From a virus, in the IMG/VR virus record IMGVR_UViG_3300036780_000119, positions 1-64,000 of that record: a stretch of 64,000 nt of DNA. One strand, given 5' to 3'. Under the pieces are notes generated by a model. That model did no database searches. It had not been told where the DNA came from and was given only the letters and a program-made list of their open reading frames with translations. Made by a program: the position numbers and the translations under genes. Shown one piece after another: positions 8,443 to 15,074 of this stretch. Numbering within the stretch: the first letter of the stretch is position 1; every line of letters starts with the position of its first letter.

Positions 8443-8656
8443 GGAGGAGGCTGCGGGTGAATGCCCGCCACGCGGCCGGGCTGACCAGCAGCCGGGGCCC
8501 GGCAGGATCCTTGGAGTCGCGGACCGCGACGACCCCGGCCCCCGTGCCGGCCTCAACACACTGACCGAGACTGTAGCTGTGGCTGGCCTTACGCCACGCC
8601 ACCACCTCGACACACTGACCCTGGGCGGTGCTGTGGCTGGATTTGCGCCAGTTCAT
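8411..8656 (-). CDS. DUF397 protein with duplicated N-terminal motif
   Basis: 81 residues. The DUF397 signature (WRKSSHS, GQCVEV, VAVRDSKDP) is present, but the first part occurs twice in tandem (WRKSSHS..GQCVEV then WRKASHS..GQCVEA). DUF397 proteins accompany XRE regulators in actinomycetes. Here there are two DUF397 genes beside a winged helix and a transporter. Confidence 0.7.
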   Translation of the reverse strand: MNWRKSSHSTAQGQCVEVVAWRKASHSYSLGQCVEAGTGAGVVAVRDSKDPAGPRLLVSPAAWRAFTRSLLHDSSRVVPRG

Positions 8657-8665
8657 GGCAGCCGG

Positions 8666-8914
8666 CTACTGGCCGAACCGGTCGAACTCGCCATTGCGGA
8701 CACCACCCACGAACGCATCCCACTCGTCGGGCGTGAAACGCAGGACCGGGCCCCGGCGGTGCCGGGAGTTACGGACCGCAACCCCCCCCTCGGGAAGGTT
8801 TGCGACCTCAACACAGTTGCCGTTAGAGAAGCTGAGACTGGACTTAACCCACGTGAGCGACCTGACCAGCTTGACCCACCGCAGGAACCCAGGACGCCGC
8901 ATGCTGTTTGCCAT
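8666..8914 (-). CDS. DUF397 protein
   Basis: 82 residues ending in the family pattern WDAFVGGVRNGEFD, with VKSSLSFSNGNCVEVA and GVAVRNSR upstream. The start at 8914 is the first good ATG; 8902 is an alternative. First gene of the leftward cargo block. Confidence 0.65.
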   Translation of the reverse strand: MANSMRRPGFLRWVKLVRSLTWVKSSLSFSNGNCVEVANLPEGGVAVRNSRHRRGPVLRFTPDEWDAFVGGVRNGEFDRFGQ

Positions 8915-8947
8915 GCTGCGGATACTAAACCGGGGCAATATTATCCG

Positions 8948-8974
8948 GTAGCTGCATGACCCCCTCAGTAACGT
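8948..8974 (+). promoter_or_regulatory. leaderless-type promoter motif, copy 1
   Basis: GTAGCTGCA, 12 nt, TAACGT, preceded by ATTATCCG. This matches the dispersed motif defined in the findings. No start codon lies 6-7 nt downstream; the short frame at 9035 and the tRNA array follow. Confidence 0.5.
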
Positions 8975-9034
8975 GATTGTCACCTCACCGTTACAGGGTC
9001 TACCCTGGGAGCAGTGAGGACGAAAGGGACACCC

Positions 9035-9136
9035 ATGTACGGCAGCACCACCAGCATCGCCGCACGGCACCCCGTGCCCGGCAGGGCGTGGGCGCCGCAC
9101 GGCACCCTGGCGACCCGCCAGGAGGCTCCCAGGTAA
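9035..9136 (+). CDS. possible 33-aa peptide
   Basis: ATG behind GAAAGGGA, 33 codons, followed at once by a GC-rich hairpin. Sequence is Ala/Pro/Arg-rich with no family. It may be a leader peptide for the tRNA array. Confidence 0.35.
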   Translation: MYGSTTSIAARHPVPGRAWAPHGTLATRQEAPR

Positions 9137-9163
9137 CACCCCCCGAGGGGCATCTGGGAGCCG
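9124..9163 (+). terminator. hairpin after the short frame
   Basis: GGCTCCCAG pairs with CTGGGAGCC, with an inner CCCC-GGGG stem, just before tRNA-Trp. It lacks a clean U-run, so it may be a processing hairpin rather than a terminator. Confidence 0.4.
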
Positions 9164-9221
9164 TCCGCAAAGCATCACGCGGGCGGCTTTCCTTATGCCC
9201 GGCGGCAACTGCATACAGCGA

Positions 9222-9298
9222 TGGGCAGTAGCTCAACCGGCCAGAGTCCCGGTCTCCAAAACCGGTGGTTGAGGGTTCGAATCCCTTCTGCCCTGCCA
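9222..9298 (+). tRNA. tRNA-Trp (CCA)
   Basis: Loop CTCCAAA on a CCGGT/ACCGG stem; T arm GAGGG/CCCTT; acceptor pairs 6 of 7 with a T1-T72 mismatch; CCA encoded after discriminator G. Confidence 0.93.
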
Positions 9299-9535
9299 GC
9301 ACCACCTGCGGGTGTACGTGCCAGCTGGTTGATATCTCAATAGCGTGTCAGTACAAAGACGGCAGGACCCGGGACGGAACCATGTGCGCCGGCCCGGCCT
9401 GCCGCCAGCAAGACTTGCCCGGCCAGGTCTCAATCGTGCCCCCCAGCACCAAAGACCAGCACGCCGGGCAGCAAAGTCCCCCAGCGTCCCCCGGTCTCGT
9501 GGTCACAAACGGGTCACGGGACGCTGGGGGACCTG

Positions 9536-9608
9536 GGGGCCTTGGCGCAGCAGGTAGCGCGCCGCCATGGCATGGCGGAGGTCGCCGGTCCGATTCCGGC
9601 AGGCTCCA
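9536..9608 (+). tRNA. tRNA-Ala (GGC)
   Basis: Acceptor GGGGCCT/AGGCTCC, anticodon loop ATGGCAT on CCGCC/GGCGG, T arm GCCGG/CCGGC. CCA not encoded. Confidence 0.9.
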
Positions 9609-9609
9609 C

Positions 9610-9681
9610 GGGGGTGTAGCTCAGGGGCAGAGCGCCTGCCTTGCAAGCAGGATGTCGCCGGTCCGAATCCGGCCTCCTCCA
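9610..9681 (+). tRNA. tRNA-Ala (TGC)
   Basis: One base after the previous tRNA. Loop CTTGCAA on CCTGC/GCAGG, acceptor GGGGGTG/CTCCTCC with one mismatch, T loop TCCGAAT. Confidence 0.92.
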
Positions 9682-9716
9682 CGGTTTAAAGGCGGCGGTG
9701 GGCTGCTGTCCCGCCA

Positions 9717-9789
9717 CGAGGTGAAGGGGATGCGGTGCCCCGCCTGGTTTGGGACCAGGAGATACGGCGTTCGACTCGCTGCACCTCGA
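9717..9789 (+). tRNA. tRNA-Pro (TGG)
   Basis: Acceptor CGAGGTG/CACCTCG perfect, loop TTTGGGA on CCTGG/CCAGG, D stem GGGG/CCCC. Confidence 0.92.
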
Positions 9790-9790
9790 C

Positions 9791-9867
9791 CGGGCTATGG
9801 CGCAGCTTGGTAGCGCGCGCCCTTCGGGAGGGCGAGGCCGCCTGTTCAAATCAGGCTAGCCCGACCA
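9791..9867 (+). tRNA. tRNA-Pro (CGG)
   Basis: Acceptor CGGGCTA/TAGCCCG perfect, loop TTCGGGA on CGCCC/GGGCG, CCA encoded. Its last A begins an 11-bp inverted repeat that fills the spacer to tRNA-Phe. Confidence 0.93.
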
Positions 9868-9918
9868 GTGAGCCACCCATCCCTGATCCGTGTCCCAAAG
9901 CGACGGCGGTGGCTCACT
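9867..9918. repeat. spacer hairpin between tRNA genes, 11-bp arms
   Basis: AGTGAGCCACC and its exact complement GGTGGCTCACT bracket the tRNA-Pro to tRNA-Phe spacer. It is one of many such hairpins in the arrays. Confidence 0.7.
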
Positions 9919-9922
9919 TCCT

Positions 9923-9995
9923 GGCTGTCTAGCTCAAACGGTAGAGCGGCGCCCTGAAAAGGCGCAGGTTGAGGATTCGACCGCCTCGGCAGCCA
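9923..9995 (+). tRNA. tRNA-Phe (GAA)
   Basis: Acceptor GGCTGTC/GGCAGCC, loop CTGAAAA on GCGCC/GGCGC. The T stem closes with an A-G mismatch at 53-61, an unusual detail. Confidence 0.88.
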
Positions 9996-9998
9996 CTT

Positions 9999-10052
9999 GG
10001 GACGGTGTGGACCTCTTTCTTTGGAGGGAGAGGGTAGGCGCTGCACCGTCCC
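9999..10052. repeat. spacer hairpin, 9-bp arms
   Basis: GGGACGGTG and CACCGTCCC bracket the spacer between tRNA-Phe and tRNA-Gly exactly. Confidence 0.65.
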
Positions 10053-10058
10053 ACCATC

Positions 10059-10131
10059 GCGGGCGTAACTCAATGGCTGAGAGTCCCGGCCTTCCAAGCC
10101 GGTCATGCGAGTTCGATTCTCGTCGTCCGCT
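10059..10131 (+). tRNA. tRNA-Gly (TCC)
   Basis: Acceptor GCGGGCG/CGTCCGC, loop CTTCCAA on CCGGC/GCCGG, discriminator T. Confidence 0.92.
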
Positions 10132-10213
10132 CTGGTGCAGCCGGACAGCCGGTAAGGGCGCTCACCGCAATAGAGGGCTGCTGGGCGGAATCGCGCCGCT
10201 GCGCCGTGACCAC

Positions 10214-10288
10214 GCGCCGCTAACTCAGCCAGGTCAGAGTAGCGGATTCTTAATCCGCGAGCCGAGAGTTCGAATCTCTCGCGGCGCA
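10214..10288 (+). tRNA. tRNA-Lys (CTT)
   Basis: Acceptor GCGCCGC/GCGGCGC perfect, loop TTCTTAA on GCGGA/TCCGC, T arm GAGAG/CTCTC. Confidence 0.93.
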
Positions 10289-10289
10289 C

Positions 10290-10375
10290 GGGGGTGTGGC
10301 GGAATTGTGGTAGACGCGCCAGGCTCAAGTCCTGGTGGGCTGCGGCCCGTGAGAGTTCGATCCTCTCCGCCCTCA
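10290..10375 (+). tRNA. tRNA-Leu (CAA)
   Basis: Long variable arm (TGGGCTGCGGCCCGT), loop CTCAAGT on CCAGG/CCTGG, acceptor GGGGGTG/CGCCCTC. Confidence 0.93.
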
Positions 10376-10389
10376 CATTTTGCTTGCGA

Positions 10390-10461
10390 TGCCCGTTCGT
10401 CTAACTGGCAGGATGCCGCGTTCTGGGCGCGGTGGTCGTGGTTCGAATCCACGGCGGGCAG
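10390..10461 (+). tRNA. tRNA-Gln (CTG)
   Basis: Acceptor TGCCCGT/GCGGGCA, loop TTCTGGG on CCGCG/CGCGG, discriminator G. Confidence 0.92.
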
Positions 10462-10787
10462 CTTTCCCCGGCTAAGCCAAAGTACGTCCGTTCCCCCACG
10501 GGTACTGCGCTAGCCGGGGACCCTGTTCTCCCCGGCTGGCCATTTCGCCAAACGCTTGCCCATAGTAGGCTCGCTGGCCGGGGCCTGTTCCACCTGGCTG
10601 GCTAAACACGCTTCGTGTGCCCATATTTTTAACGCCGGCCAGGGGGTTGTTTCCCGGCCGGTCATAGGGTAGTCGTGAATCCATCGGGCTAGACACCGGC
10701 CGGGGTTTCGTTTCTGATTTCTCCCTGGCCGTCCCGCCGGGTCAAGGCAAGCACCGTTACCCAATGATCCCTCGCCGGGCGGGACAG
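10462..10787. repeat. run of five long hairpins without tRNA
   Basis: No gene is visible in these 326 bases. Instead five inverted repeats follow one another about every 60 nt: CCCCGGCTA (10466/10511), CCCCGGC (10530/10577), GGCTGGC (10596/10634), CCCGGCCGGT (10653/10695) and GTCCCGCC (10731/10778). They resemble the hairpins that separate tRNAs elsewhere, but with no tRNA between them. Confidence 0.6.
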
Positions 10788-10858
10788 GCCCCTGTAGCTC
10801 AATGGCAGAGCACTGTCCCCGTAAGGCAGTGACCGCGGTCCGACTCCGCGCGGGGGCT
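10788..10858 (+). tRNA. tRNA-Thr (CGT), C33
   Basis: Acceptor GCCCCTG/CGGGGGC, stem CTGTC/GGCAG, loop CCCGTAA, so position 33 is C instead of the near-universal U. The rest is normal. Confidence 0.85.
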
Positions 10859-10866
10859 CGCAACCC

Positions 10867-11058
10867 GTGGAAGAGTGGTTCATCGTGTGGGCGAACGGTA
10901 TTCCTATGACAGTGGACGAGATGCATCGAGTCGCGTTGCTGCGGGCGGCGGGGTGTGAGTGCCCGGTGCCGCTGCTGGGTGAGCGGCCGGGGGTAGGACC
11001 ACGCTGCCGGCTTTGTAACACGCAAGCCCGATCGGCCGGGGACGACACCGGCTCCTAA
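10867..11058 (+). CDS. small Cys-containing protein between tRNAs
   Basis: 63 residues from a GTG. CECPVPLL and CRLC suggest a zinc site. It sits in the gap between tRNA-Thr and tRNA-Leu, read in the same direction. Function unknown. Confidence 0.5.
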   Translation: MEEWFIVWANGIPMTVDEMHRVALLRAAGCECPVPLLGERPGVGPRCRLCNTQARSAGDDTGS

Positions 11059-11064
11059 GGTCAG

Positions 11065-11147
11065 GCGCCCGTGGCGGAACGGAATACGCGCACGCTTGAG
11101 GGGCGTGTGCCCGTCAGGGCATGAGGGTTCAACTCCCTCCGGGCGCA
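11065..11147 (+). tRNA. tRNA-Leu (GAG)
   Basis: Acceptor GCGCCCG/CGGGCGC perfect, loop TTGAGGG on CACGC/GCGTG, long variable arm. Confidence 0.93.
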
Positions 11148-11151
11148 CCGT

Positions 11152-11222
11152 GCCGGCTTAGCTCAGGGTAGAGCGGCGGTCCTGTAAACCGCAGGTCAGG
11201 GGATCGGACCCCCTAGCCGGCT
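11152..11222 (+). tRNA. tRNA-Thr (TGT), C33
   Basis: Acceptor GCCGGCT/AGCCGGC perfect; loop CCTGTAA on GCGGT/ACCGC, so C33. The T loop begins with A (ATCGGAC) instead of TTC. Confidence 0.85.
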
Positions 11223-11255
11223 CTCATCCTCCCGCACCCGTGGAAAGGCGGTGCG

Positions 11256-11633
11256 TTGTTGAAGAAGAAACATGTGGCCGCCGTCATCGGCGTGCTGATC
11301 CTTTTCGTGCTCGCGCATTCCTACGGGATCGCGATGCTCGGCGGTGCCGCCCTGGCCACCGGGTATGTCATCGACGTCCGGCTGAAACCGCGGTCCGCGT
11401 GCGGGACGTGCGGTGGCCGGGGTGGGCACGGCGGCTGGCTGTTCGGCTGGGGCCAGTCCAGCTGCCTGGACTGTGGTGGCGCGAAAACGCATGTGCGGTG
11501 GGGTGCCCGGCGGTTCGGTGGCCCGGCCGCGAAGACGGAGTACCGGCTGCAGCGGGAAGCGAAACGCCGCGGGTACCGGCGTTTAGGTGGCCGTTGGGGT
11601 AATTGGCAGCCCGCCGGGTTTTGGTCCCGGTAG
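11256..11633 (+). CDS. membrane protein with zinc knuckles, overlapping a tRNA gene
   Basis: 125 residues from a TTG (11256 or 11259). A lysine start and one membrane helix (about 8-35) are followed by CGTCGGRGGHGG and CLDCGG, a DnaJ-like zinc pattern. The last 15 codons lie inside tRNA-Gln (TTG) on the same strand, so the C-terminus is dictated by the tRNA sequence. Function unknown. Confidence 0.6.
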   Translation: MLKKKHVAAVIGVLILFVLAHSYGIAMLGGAALATGYVIDVRLKPRSACGTCGGRGGHGGWLFGWGQSSCLDCGGAKTHVRWGARRFGGPAAKTEYRLQREAKRRGYRRLGGRWGNWQPAGFWSR

Positions 11634-11659
11634 TTCAGGTCCGAGTCCTGAACGGCCAG
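11588..11659 (+). tRNA. tRNA-Gln (TTG)
   Basis: Acceptor TGGCCGT/ACGGCCA perfect, loop TTTTGGT on CCGGG/CCCGG, discriminator G. Its 5' 46 bases overlap the end of the upstream coding sequence. Confidence 0.92.
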
Positions 11660-11691
11660 CGGTTCATGGCAAGACGTGGGAGATATGTAAA

Positions 11692-11901
11692 GTGACTCAG
11701 GAGATTCCTTTGCGCATCAAGTACCGGGACGTGTCGAATGGGCATCACCAGTCCCGGGCGTCCAACAGTGGCGTGAACAGGCACCGCGGCGAAGCGGATA
11801 AGAACCGGCTCGCCGCCGCGCAGGATCAGACGCGCCGTAACCAGAAAATTCTTGTGCTCGCCGGGGGGCGTAAACGCGCCTGGCGGTGGAGCGTGCAGTG
11901 A
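11692..11901 (+). CDS. small basic protein, 69 aa
   Basis: GTG start (TQEIPLRIKYRDV) with GGGAG upstream. Arg/Lys/Asn-rich, probably nucleic-acid binding. It lies between tRNA genes. No family recognised. Confidence 0.45.
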   Translation: MTQEIPLRIKYRDVSNGHHQSRASNSGVNRHRGEADKNRLAAAQDQTRRNQKILVLAGGRKRAWRWSVQ

Positions 11902-11906
11902 GCCGG

Positions 11907-11979
11907 GCCCTTGTAGCTCAGGTGGCAGAGCGCTTCCTCGGTATGGAAGAGGTCAGCAGTTCAATTCTGCTCAAGGGCT
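11907..11979 (+). tRNA. tRNA-Thr (GGT), C33
   Basis: Acceptor GCCCTTG/CAAGGGC perfect, stem CTTCC/GGAAG, loop TCGGTAT with C33. T arm AGCAG/CTGCT. Confidence 0.87.
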
Positions 11980-11983
11980 CTGC

Positions 11984-12055
11984 GCGGACGTAGTGTTAAT
12001 GGCAGCACAGCACCTTGCCGAGGTGTAAGCGCGGGTCCGAGTCCCGCCGTCCGCT
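11984..12055 (+). tRNA. tRNA-Gly (GCC)
   Basis: Acceptor GCGGACG/CGTCCGC perfect, loop TTGCCGA on GCACC/GGTGT, discriminator T. Confidence 0.92.
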
Positions 12056-12181
12056 CTAGGGGGCCGGGTTCCATGCGGGGTTACTATCCTTCCTTACCCG
12101 CCGGTGGGCGCTGGTTCACCGACCTGGCCCTCCTTGTTTGTCCTGGCTGTCTTTCGCTGCATGGGGGCAGCCAGGGCTTTC

Positions 12182-12272
12182 GCGTCCGTGGCGGAATATA
12201 GAAGGTATACGCGTACGGTTCAGGTCCGTATACCCCTGTGGGGTGCTGAGAGTTCGAATCTCTCCGGGCGCA
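12182..12272 (+). tRNA. tRNA-Leu (CAG)
   Basis: Long variable arm, loop TTCAGGT on TACGG/CCGTA, acceptor GCGTCCG/CGGGCGC. The preceding 126-nt spacer holds two hairpins (GGGCCGGGT/ACCTGGCCC and CCTGGCTG/CAGCCAGG). Confidence 0.92.
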
Positions 12273-12334
12273 CGATCCCAGCCAAGCCATATGACCTGCG
12301 GTTCCCGCATTTCACTCGCTGACTGGGGTTTGGG

Positions 12335-12423
12335 GGAGCATTCGCCTAGTGGCCTAGGGCGCCGCACTGCTAATGCGGTAGGCGTGTTCAAGCGTCTCGC
12401 AGGTCCGAATCCTGCATGCTCCG
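12335..12423 (+). tRNA. tRNA-Ser (GCT)
   Basis: Acceptor GGAGCAT/ATGCTCC perfect, loop CTGCTAA on CCGCA/TGCGG, long variable arm, discriminator G. The only conventional tRNA-Ser in the window. Confidence 0.92.
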
Positions 12424-12878
12424 CTGTGCAGCCCCGGCCGGCCCACGAGGTGTTGCTGATTCTCATGGGACCTCCAGCTGGCTGGGGCTGCACGCAAGGG
12501 TGTTCCCCGCAGGCCATTCGCCGGACAGCGCACCTTTCTCATAGGAGGGACGCCTGCGGGGGGCCAGCGCGTGGGGGCTGGGGCCAAAGGTGAACCCCGT
12601 TCAGAGTGGATACGTCCCAGCCCCCGCCGGGGGGGGCGTGGAGGGTCAACCGGGCAGGCGTACCGGCTCCCGCTGGAAACGGGATGGGCGTGCCACGGGC
12701 GCGCTGGAGATCATGTCTTCGGCTCTCCGCGAGGTGTGGCACCGGCCCCGCAAGAGGGGGTATGCCTGGCGGCTGGCCGTCGGCTGGGCTCCGGAGGTGC
12801 CCAGAGTGTCCCCTGGCAGGGGGGTGCGAGGACGGCCATGGCTTCCCTAGGTAAACAAAACTGGCCGGATATGACCGG
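12424..12878. repeat. hairpin-rich stretch without a gene
   Basis: Three perfect 10-bp inverted repeats: GTGCAGCCCC (12426/12484), CCCCGCAGGC (12505/12552) and GGGGGCTGGG (12573/12616). Weaker ones follow to about 12850. The open frames here are low-complexity shadows and I see no coding sequence. Confidence 0.6.
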
Positions 12879-12905
12879 GTAGCTGCATTAAAACGCTACT
12901 AGTTT
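12879..12905 (+). promoter_or_regulatory. leaderless-type promoter motif, copy 2
   Basis: GTAGCTGCA, 12 nt, TAGTTT, then 7 nt to the GTG at 12913. Preceded by ATATGACCG. It drives the DIP1984-family gene. Confidence 0.7.
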
Positions 12906-12912
12906 CGGTGGC

Positions 12913-13395
12913 GTGAAACTCGCAGAAGCACTAGCACTCCGCAGCGACCAGCAGAAGAAACTCGCCCAGCTCAGCCACGAGATCCGGGGGGCGGCCCGCT
13001 ACCAGGAAGGCAGCGAACCCGCCGAGGACGCTGCCGGGCTGCTCAACCAGGCGCACGGCATCATCGGCGACCTGGAACGGCTGATCCGGGCGGTTAACCG
13101 CACCAACACGGCCACGCTCCTGCCCGGCAGTGGCGGGATGACGCTGACCGATGCGATCGCCCGCCGGGACGCTCTCGGGCAGCACCGCACCCTGTGCGCC
13201 GACGCCGCAGCGGCAGCGTCCAGCGATGGCAGGTTCGCGTTCCGGCAGCTGCGGTCCGAACTGCGCACCATAACCAGTCTGCCGGTGGCCGAGCTGCGCC
13301 GGCAGGCCGACGAGCACGCGCGGCAGCGCCGCGAACTTGACGTCCAGATCCAGCAGGCCAACTGGAACACCGACCTGCTGGAGGCAGACGAGTAG
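12913..13395 (+). CDS. DIP1984 family protein
   Basis: 160 residues matching the DIP1984 (septicolysin-like annotated) family along its length: MKLAEALALRSDQQKK, VNRTNTATLL, LTDAIARRD and the C-terminal QQANWNTDLL are family landmarks. It is predicted mostly helical or coiled. The biochemical role of the family is unsettled. The GTG start lies 7 nt after a TAGTTT -10 box, so the mRNA is probably leaderless. Confidence 0.8.
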   Translation: MKLAEALALRSDQQKKLAQLSHEIRGAARYQEGSEPAEDAAGLLNQAHGIIGDLERLIRAVNRTNTATLLPGSGGMTLTDAIARRDALGQHRTLCADAAAAASSDGRFAFRQLRSELRTITSLPVAELRRQADEHARQRRELDVQIQQANWNTDLLEADE

Positions 13396-13720
13396 GCAAG
13401 AAGGGCGGGAGAGTTGGTAGCTGCTGGCTTCCGGACTGGGGCGAGTGCAGAACCCACACCTAGCTGACCGCTAATCAGCGCCAGGCGTGCGGGGCCGCGC
13501 CAGAGTTAACAGGGCAGCCCTGGACAATGCACCGCGAGGCACCGGGTCAAGCGCACATGTCACTACCGTGCATTGACCAGTCCTGGCCGGCAGTGAGGGA
13601 TGGGTAAGGGGACACGTCCCGCCCCCTTCTGGGGAAGATGAACCTGCCATGGGGTGGGCCCCGATTCGAAATCGGGTGGGCCGGGGTAACCGGCTGGGGA
13701 TCGCGCCCTCCGTCTTCCGC
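13396..13720. other. noncoding stretch with tRNA-arm-like hairpins
   Basis: No confident gene. Holds a hairpin GCTGA-CCGCTAA-TCAGC (13463-13479) that looks like a tRNA-Ser anticodon arm with C33, an inverted repeat CTGG..AATGCAC/GTGCATT..CCAG (13520-13580), and CCCGA-TTCGAAA-TCGGG (about 13658-13674), which looks like a T arm. No complete tRNA can be folded from them. Confidence 0.5.
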
Positions 13721-13903
13721 GTGAACTATACAGAGTTTGAGCAGAGGCTGGTGAACGTGGACCGGTTTGAGGTTATTGACCACCGCGCCCCAGTCCTCTC
13801 CGGTAAGCCAGCACGGGTCCTGGTCGTTCACGACGCCATAGTCCAGGTCACGTTCCAGGATGACGGGCACACGCTCAAGGTGTTCCTGTCGGATGACCGC
13901 TGA
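13721..13903 (+). CDS. hypothetical protein, 60 aa
   Basis: The GTG at 13721 gives NYTEFEQRLVNVDRFEV, which reads as a compact beta-rich domain; the open frame itself begins at 13649. No ribosome site is clear. The stop overlaps the next ATG (TGATG). Confidence 0.5.
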   Translation: MNYTEFEQRLVNVDRFEVIDHRAPVLSGKPARVLVVHDAIVQVTFQDDGHTLKVFLSDDR

Positions 13904-14274
13904 TGCGGTGGCGGTTCGTGGGTTACCGGCTGGGCCGCTGCTGGGGACGGGTGAAACGGGTCCTGCTGCTGCGGGACGTGCGCATGTTCTGCCAGCGTGG
14001 CCGCCGCGGCTACTCCGACGAAGACCTGTGGAGTTTCGACTGCTACATCGCCCGGGTGATGAGCCGCGGTATCGCTCAACTCGCTGATGTCACCCATTCG
14101 TGGCCGTCGAACATGGAGTGGCCGCAGCCCGAAGACTGGGACACGTACCTGCGGGACCTGTCCCGGCGGCTGGGCCACTGGACGGATGAGAATTTCCTCG
14201 ACCGGGACGCGTTCGAGGTGACCCGCGCCGCAGTTGAGGAGTTCGGGAAGAACTTCGGCCACTTCTGGGACTGA
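13903..14274 (+). CDS. conserved-looking hypothetical phage protein
   Basis: 123 residues, TGATG-coupled to the upstream gene. Basic N-terminus, then WDTYLRDLSRRLGHWTDENF, a helical acidic pattern I associate with actinophage hypothetical proteins. Function unknown. Confidence 0.55.
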   Translation: MRWRFVGYRLGRCWGRVKRVLLLRDVRMFCQRGRRGYSDEDLWSFDCYIARVMSRGIAQLADVTHSWPSNMEWPQPEDWDTYLRDLSRRLGHWTDENFLDRDAFEVTRAAVEEFGKNFGHFWD

Positions 14275-14289
14275 AAGGGAGGAAAGGTA

Positions 14290-15018
14290 GTGAGCAGCAT
14301 AGGAACGACCGCCGCCAGCCCCAGTGGCCTGTTCGCGGTGCAGGTGCTGTCTGCGGTACCCACCGGCCAGCGTGCGCCGCTGGAACTGTACCGGCGTGTG
14401 GATGGCCGCGTGTTCGTCATAGGCCATCCTGGCCAGCCGTATGTGCTGTCGGTGCGCAACCGCACCAGCGGGCGCATTGAGGTGGTCAGCACGGTGGACG
14501 GGCGCAACACCCTGGAGGACGAACCTGGCAGCCTGGACTGCCGGGGGCTGGTGTTCGCAGCCCTGTCGGAGGGCGAGTTCACGGGGTTCCGGCTGAACAG
14601 CGACAAGACACGCCAGTTCATTTTCAGCGACCCCGGGCAGAGCGTGGCCGCGCAGGCCACCGGCTCCACGGAGAACGCTGGTATTATCGGCCTGGCCGCT
14701 TACAGCGAGCGGAAAATCTGGCAGGCCACCTGCCAGAACCATCCGGGGCCTTTGCTGCGCAGCCATGGGGTAAGCGGTCAGTGCGCCAGCGTCGCCGCAG
14801 CTTCCGCAGATATGGCGGTGCCGAGCCTGGGCACGGCCATGGGCCAGGTGCAGGACGACCGGGTCACCTCGACGCGCTTCACCCGGTCCGGCGATGCGGA
14901 TCTGCTGGCCATCGGGTACGGAACCCGTGAGCACCTGGAGGCTATGGGTGTGTTCGGGCCACCCGAACCCAACCCGTTCCCGGCCACCGGCGCCACGGGA
15001 TACGCGAACTATGCGTAG
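14290..15018 (+). CDS. conserved hypothetical protein with beta-rich fold
   Basis: 242 residues from a GTG with GGGAGGAAAGG upstream. LYRRVDGRVFVIGHPGQPYVLSV and VDGRNTLEDEPGS are conserved in uncharacterised phage and actinobacterial proteins. About residues 100-115 carry a RLNSDKTRQFIF strand pair. No enzymatic motif is visible. It may be a structural or surface protein. Confidence 0.6.
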   Translation: MSSIGTTAASPSGLFAVQVLSAVPTGQRAPLELYRRVDGRVFVIGHPGQPYVLSVRNRTSGRIEVVSTVDGRNTLEDEPGSLDCRGLVFAALSEGEFTGFRLNSDKTRQFIFSDPGQSVAAQATGSTENAGIIGLAAYSERKIWQATCQNHPGPLLRSHGVSGQCASVAAASADMAVPSLGTAMGQVQDDRVTSTRFTRSGDADLLAIGYGTREHLEAMGVFGPPEPNPFPATGATGYANYA

Positions 15019-15040
15019 CATGATCGTGGAATATCACCCG

Positions 15041-15068
15041 CTAGCTGCACGCAGAGGGTGGCTAGTTT
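15041..15068 (+). promoter_or_regulatory. leaderless-type promoter motif, copy 3
   Basis: CTAGCTGCA, 13 nt, TAGTTT, then exactly 6 nt to the ATG at 15075. Preceded by ATATCACCC. Confidence 0.7.
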
Positions 15069-15074
15069 CTGCGC

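Noticed and set aside
12571-12882. Protein genes in overlapping frames
   Set aside because: Low-complexity frames across strong inverted repeats; no ribosome site pattern or family likeness.
13416-13426. Another copy of the promoter motif (GGTAGCTGC)
   Set aside because: Lacks both the upstream ATATYA/CACCAC part and a TAnnnT at 12-13 bases.
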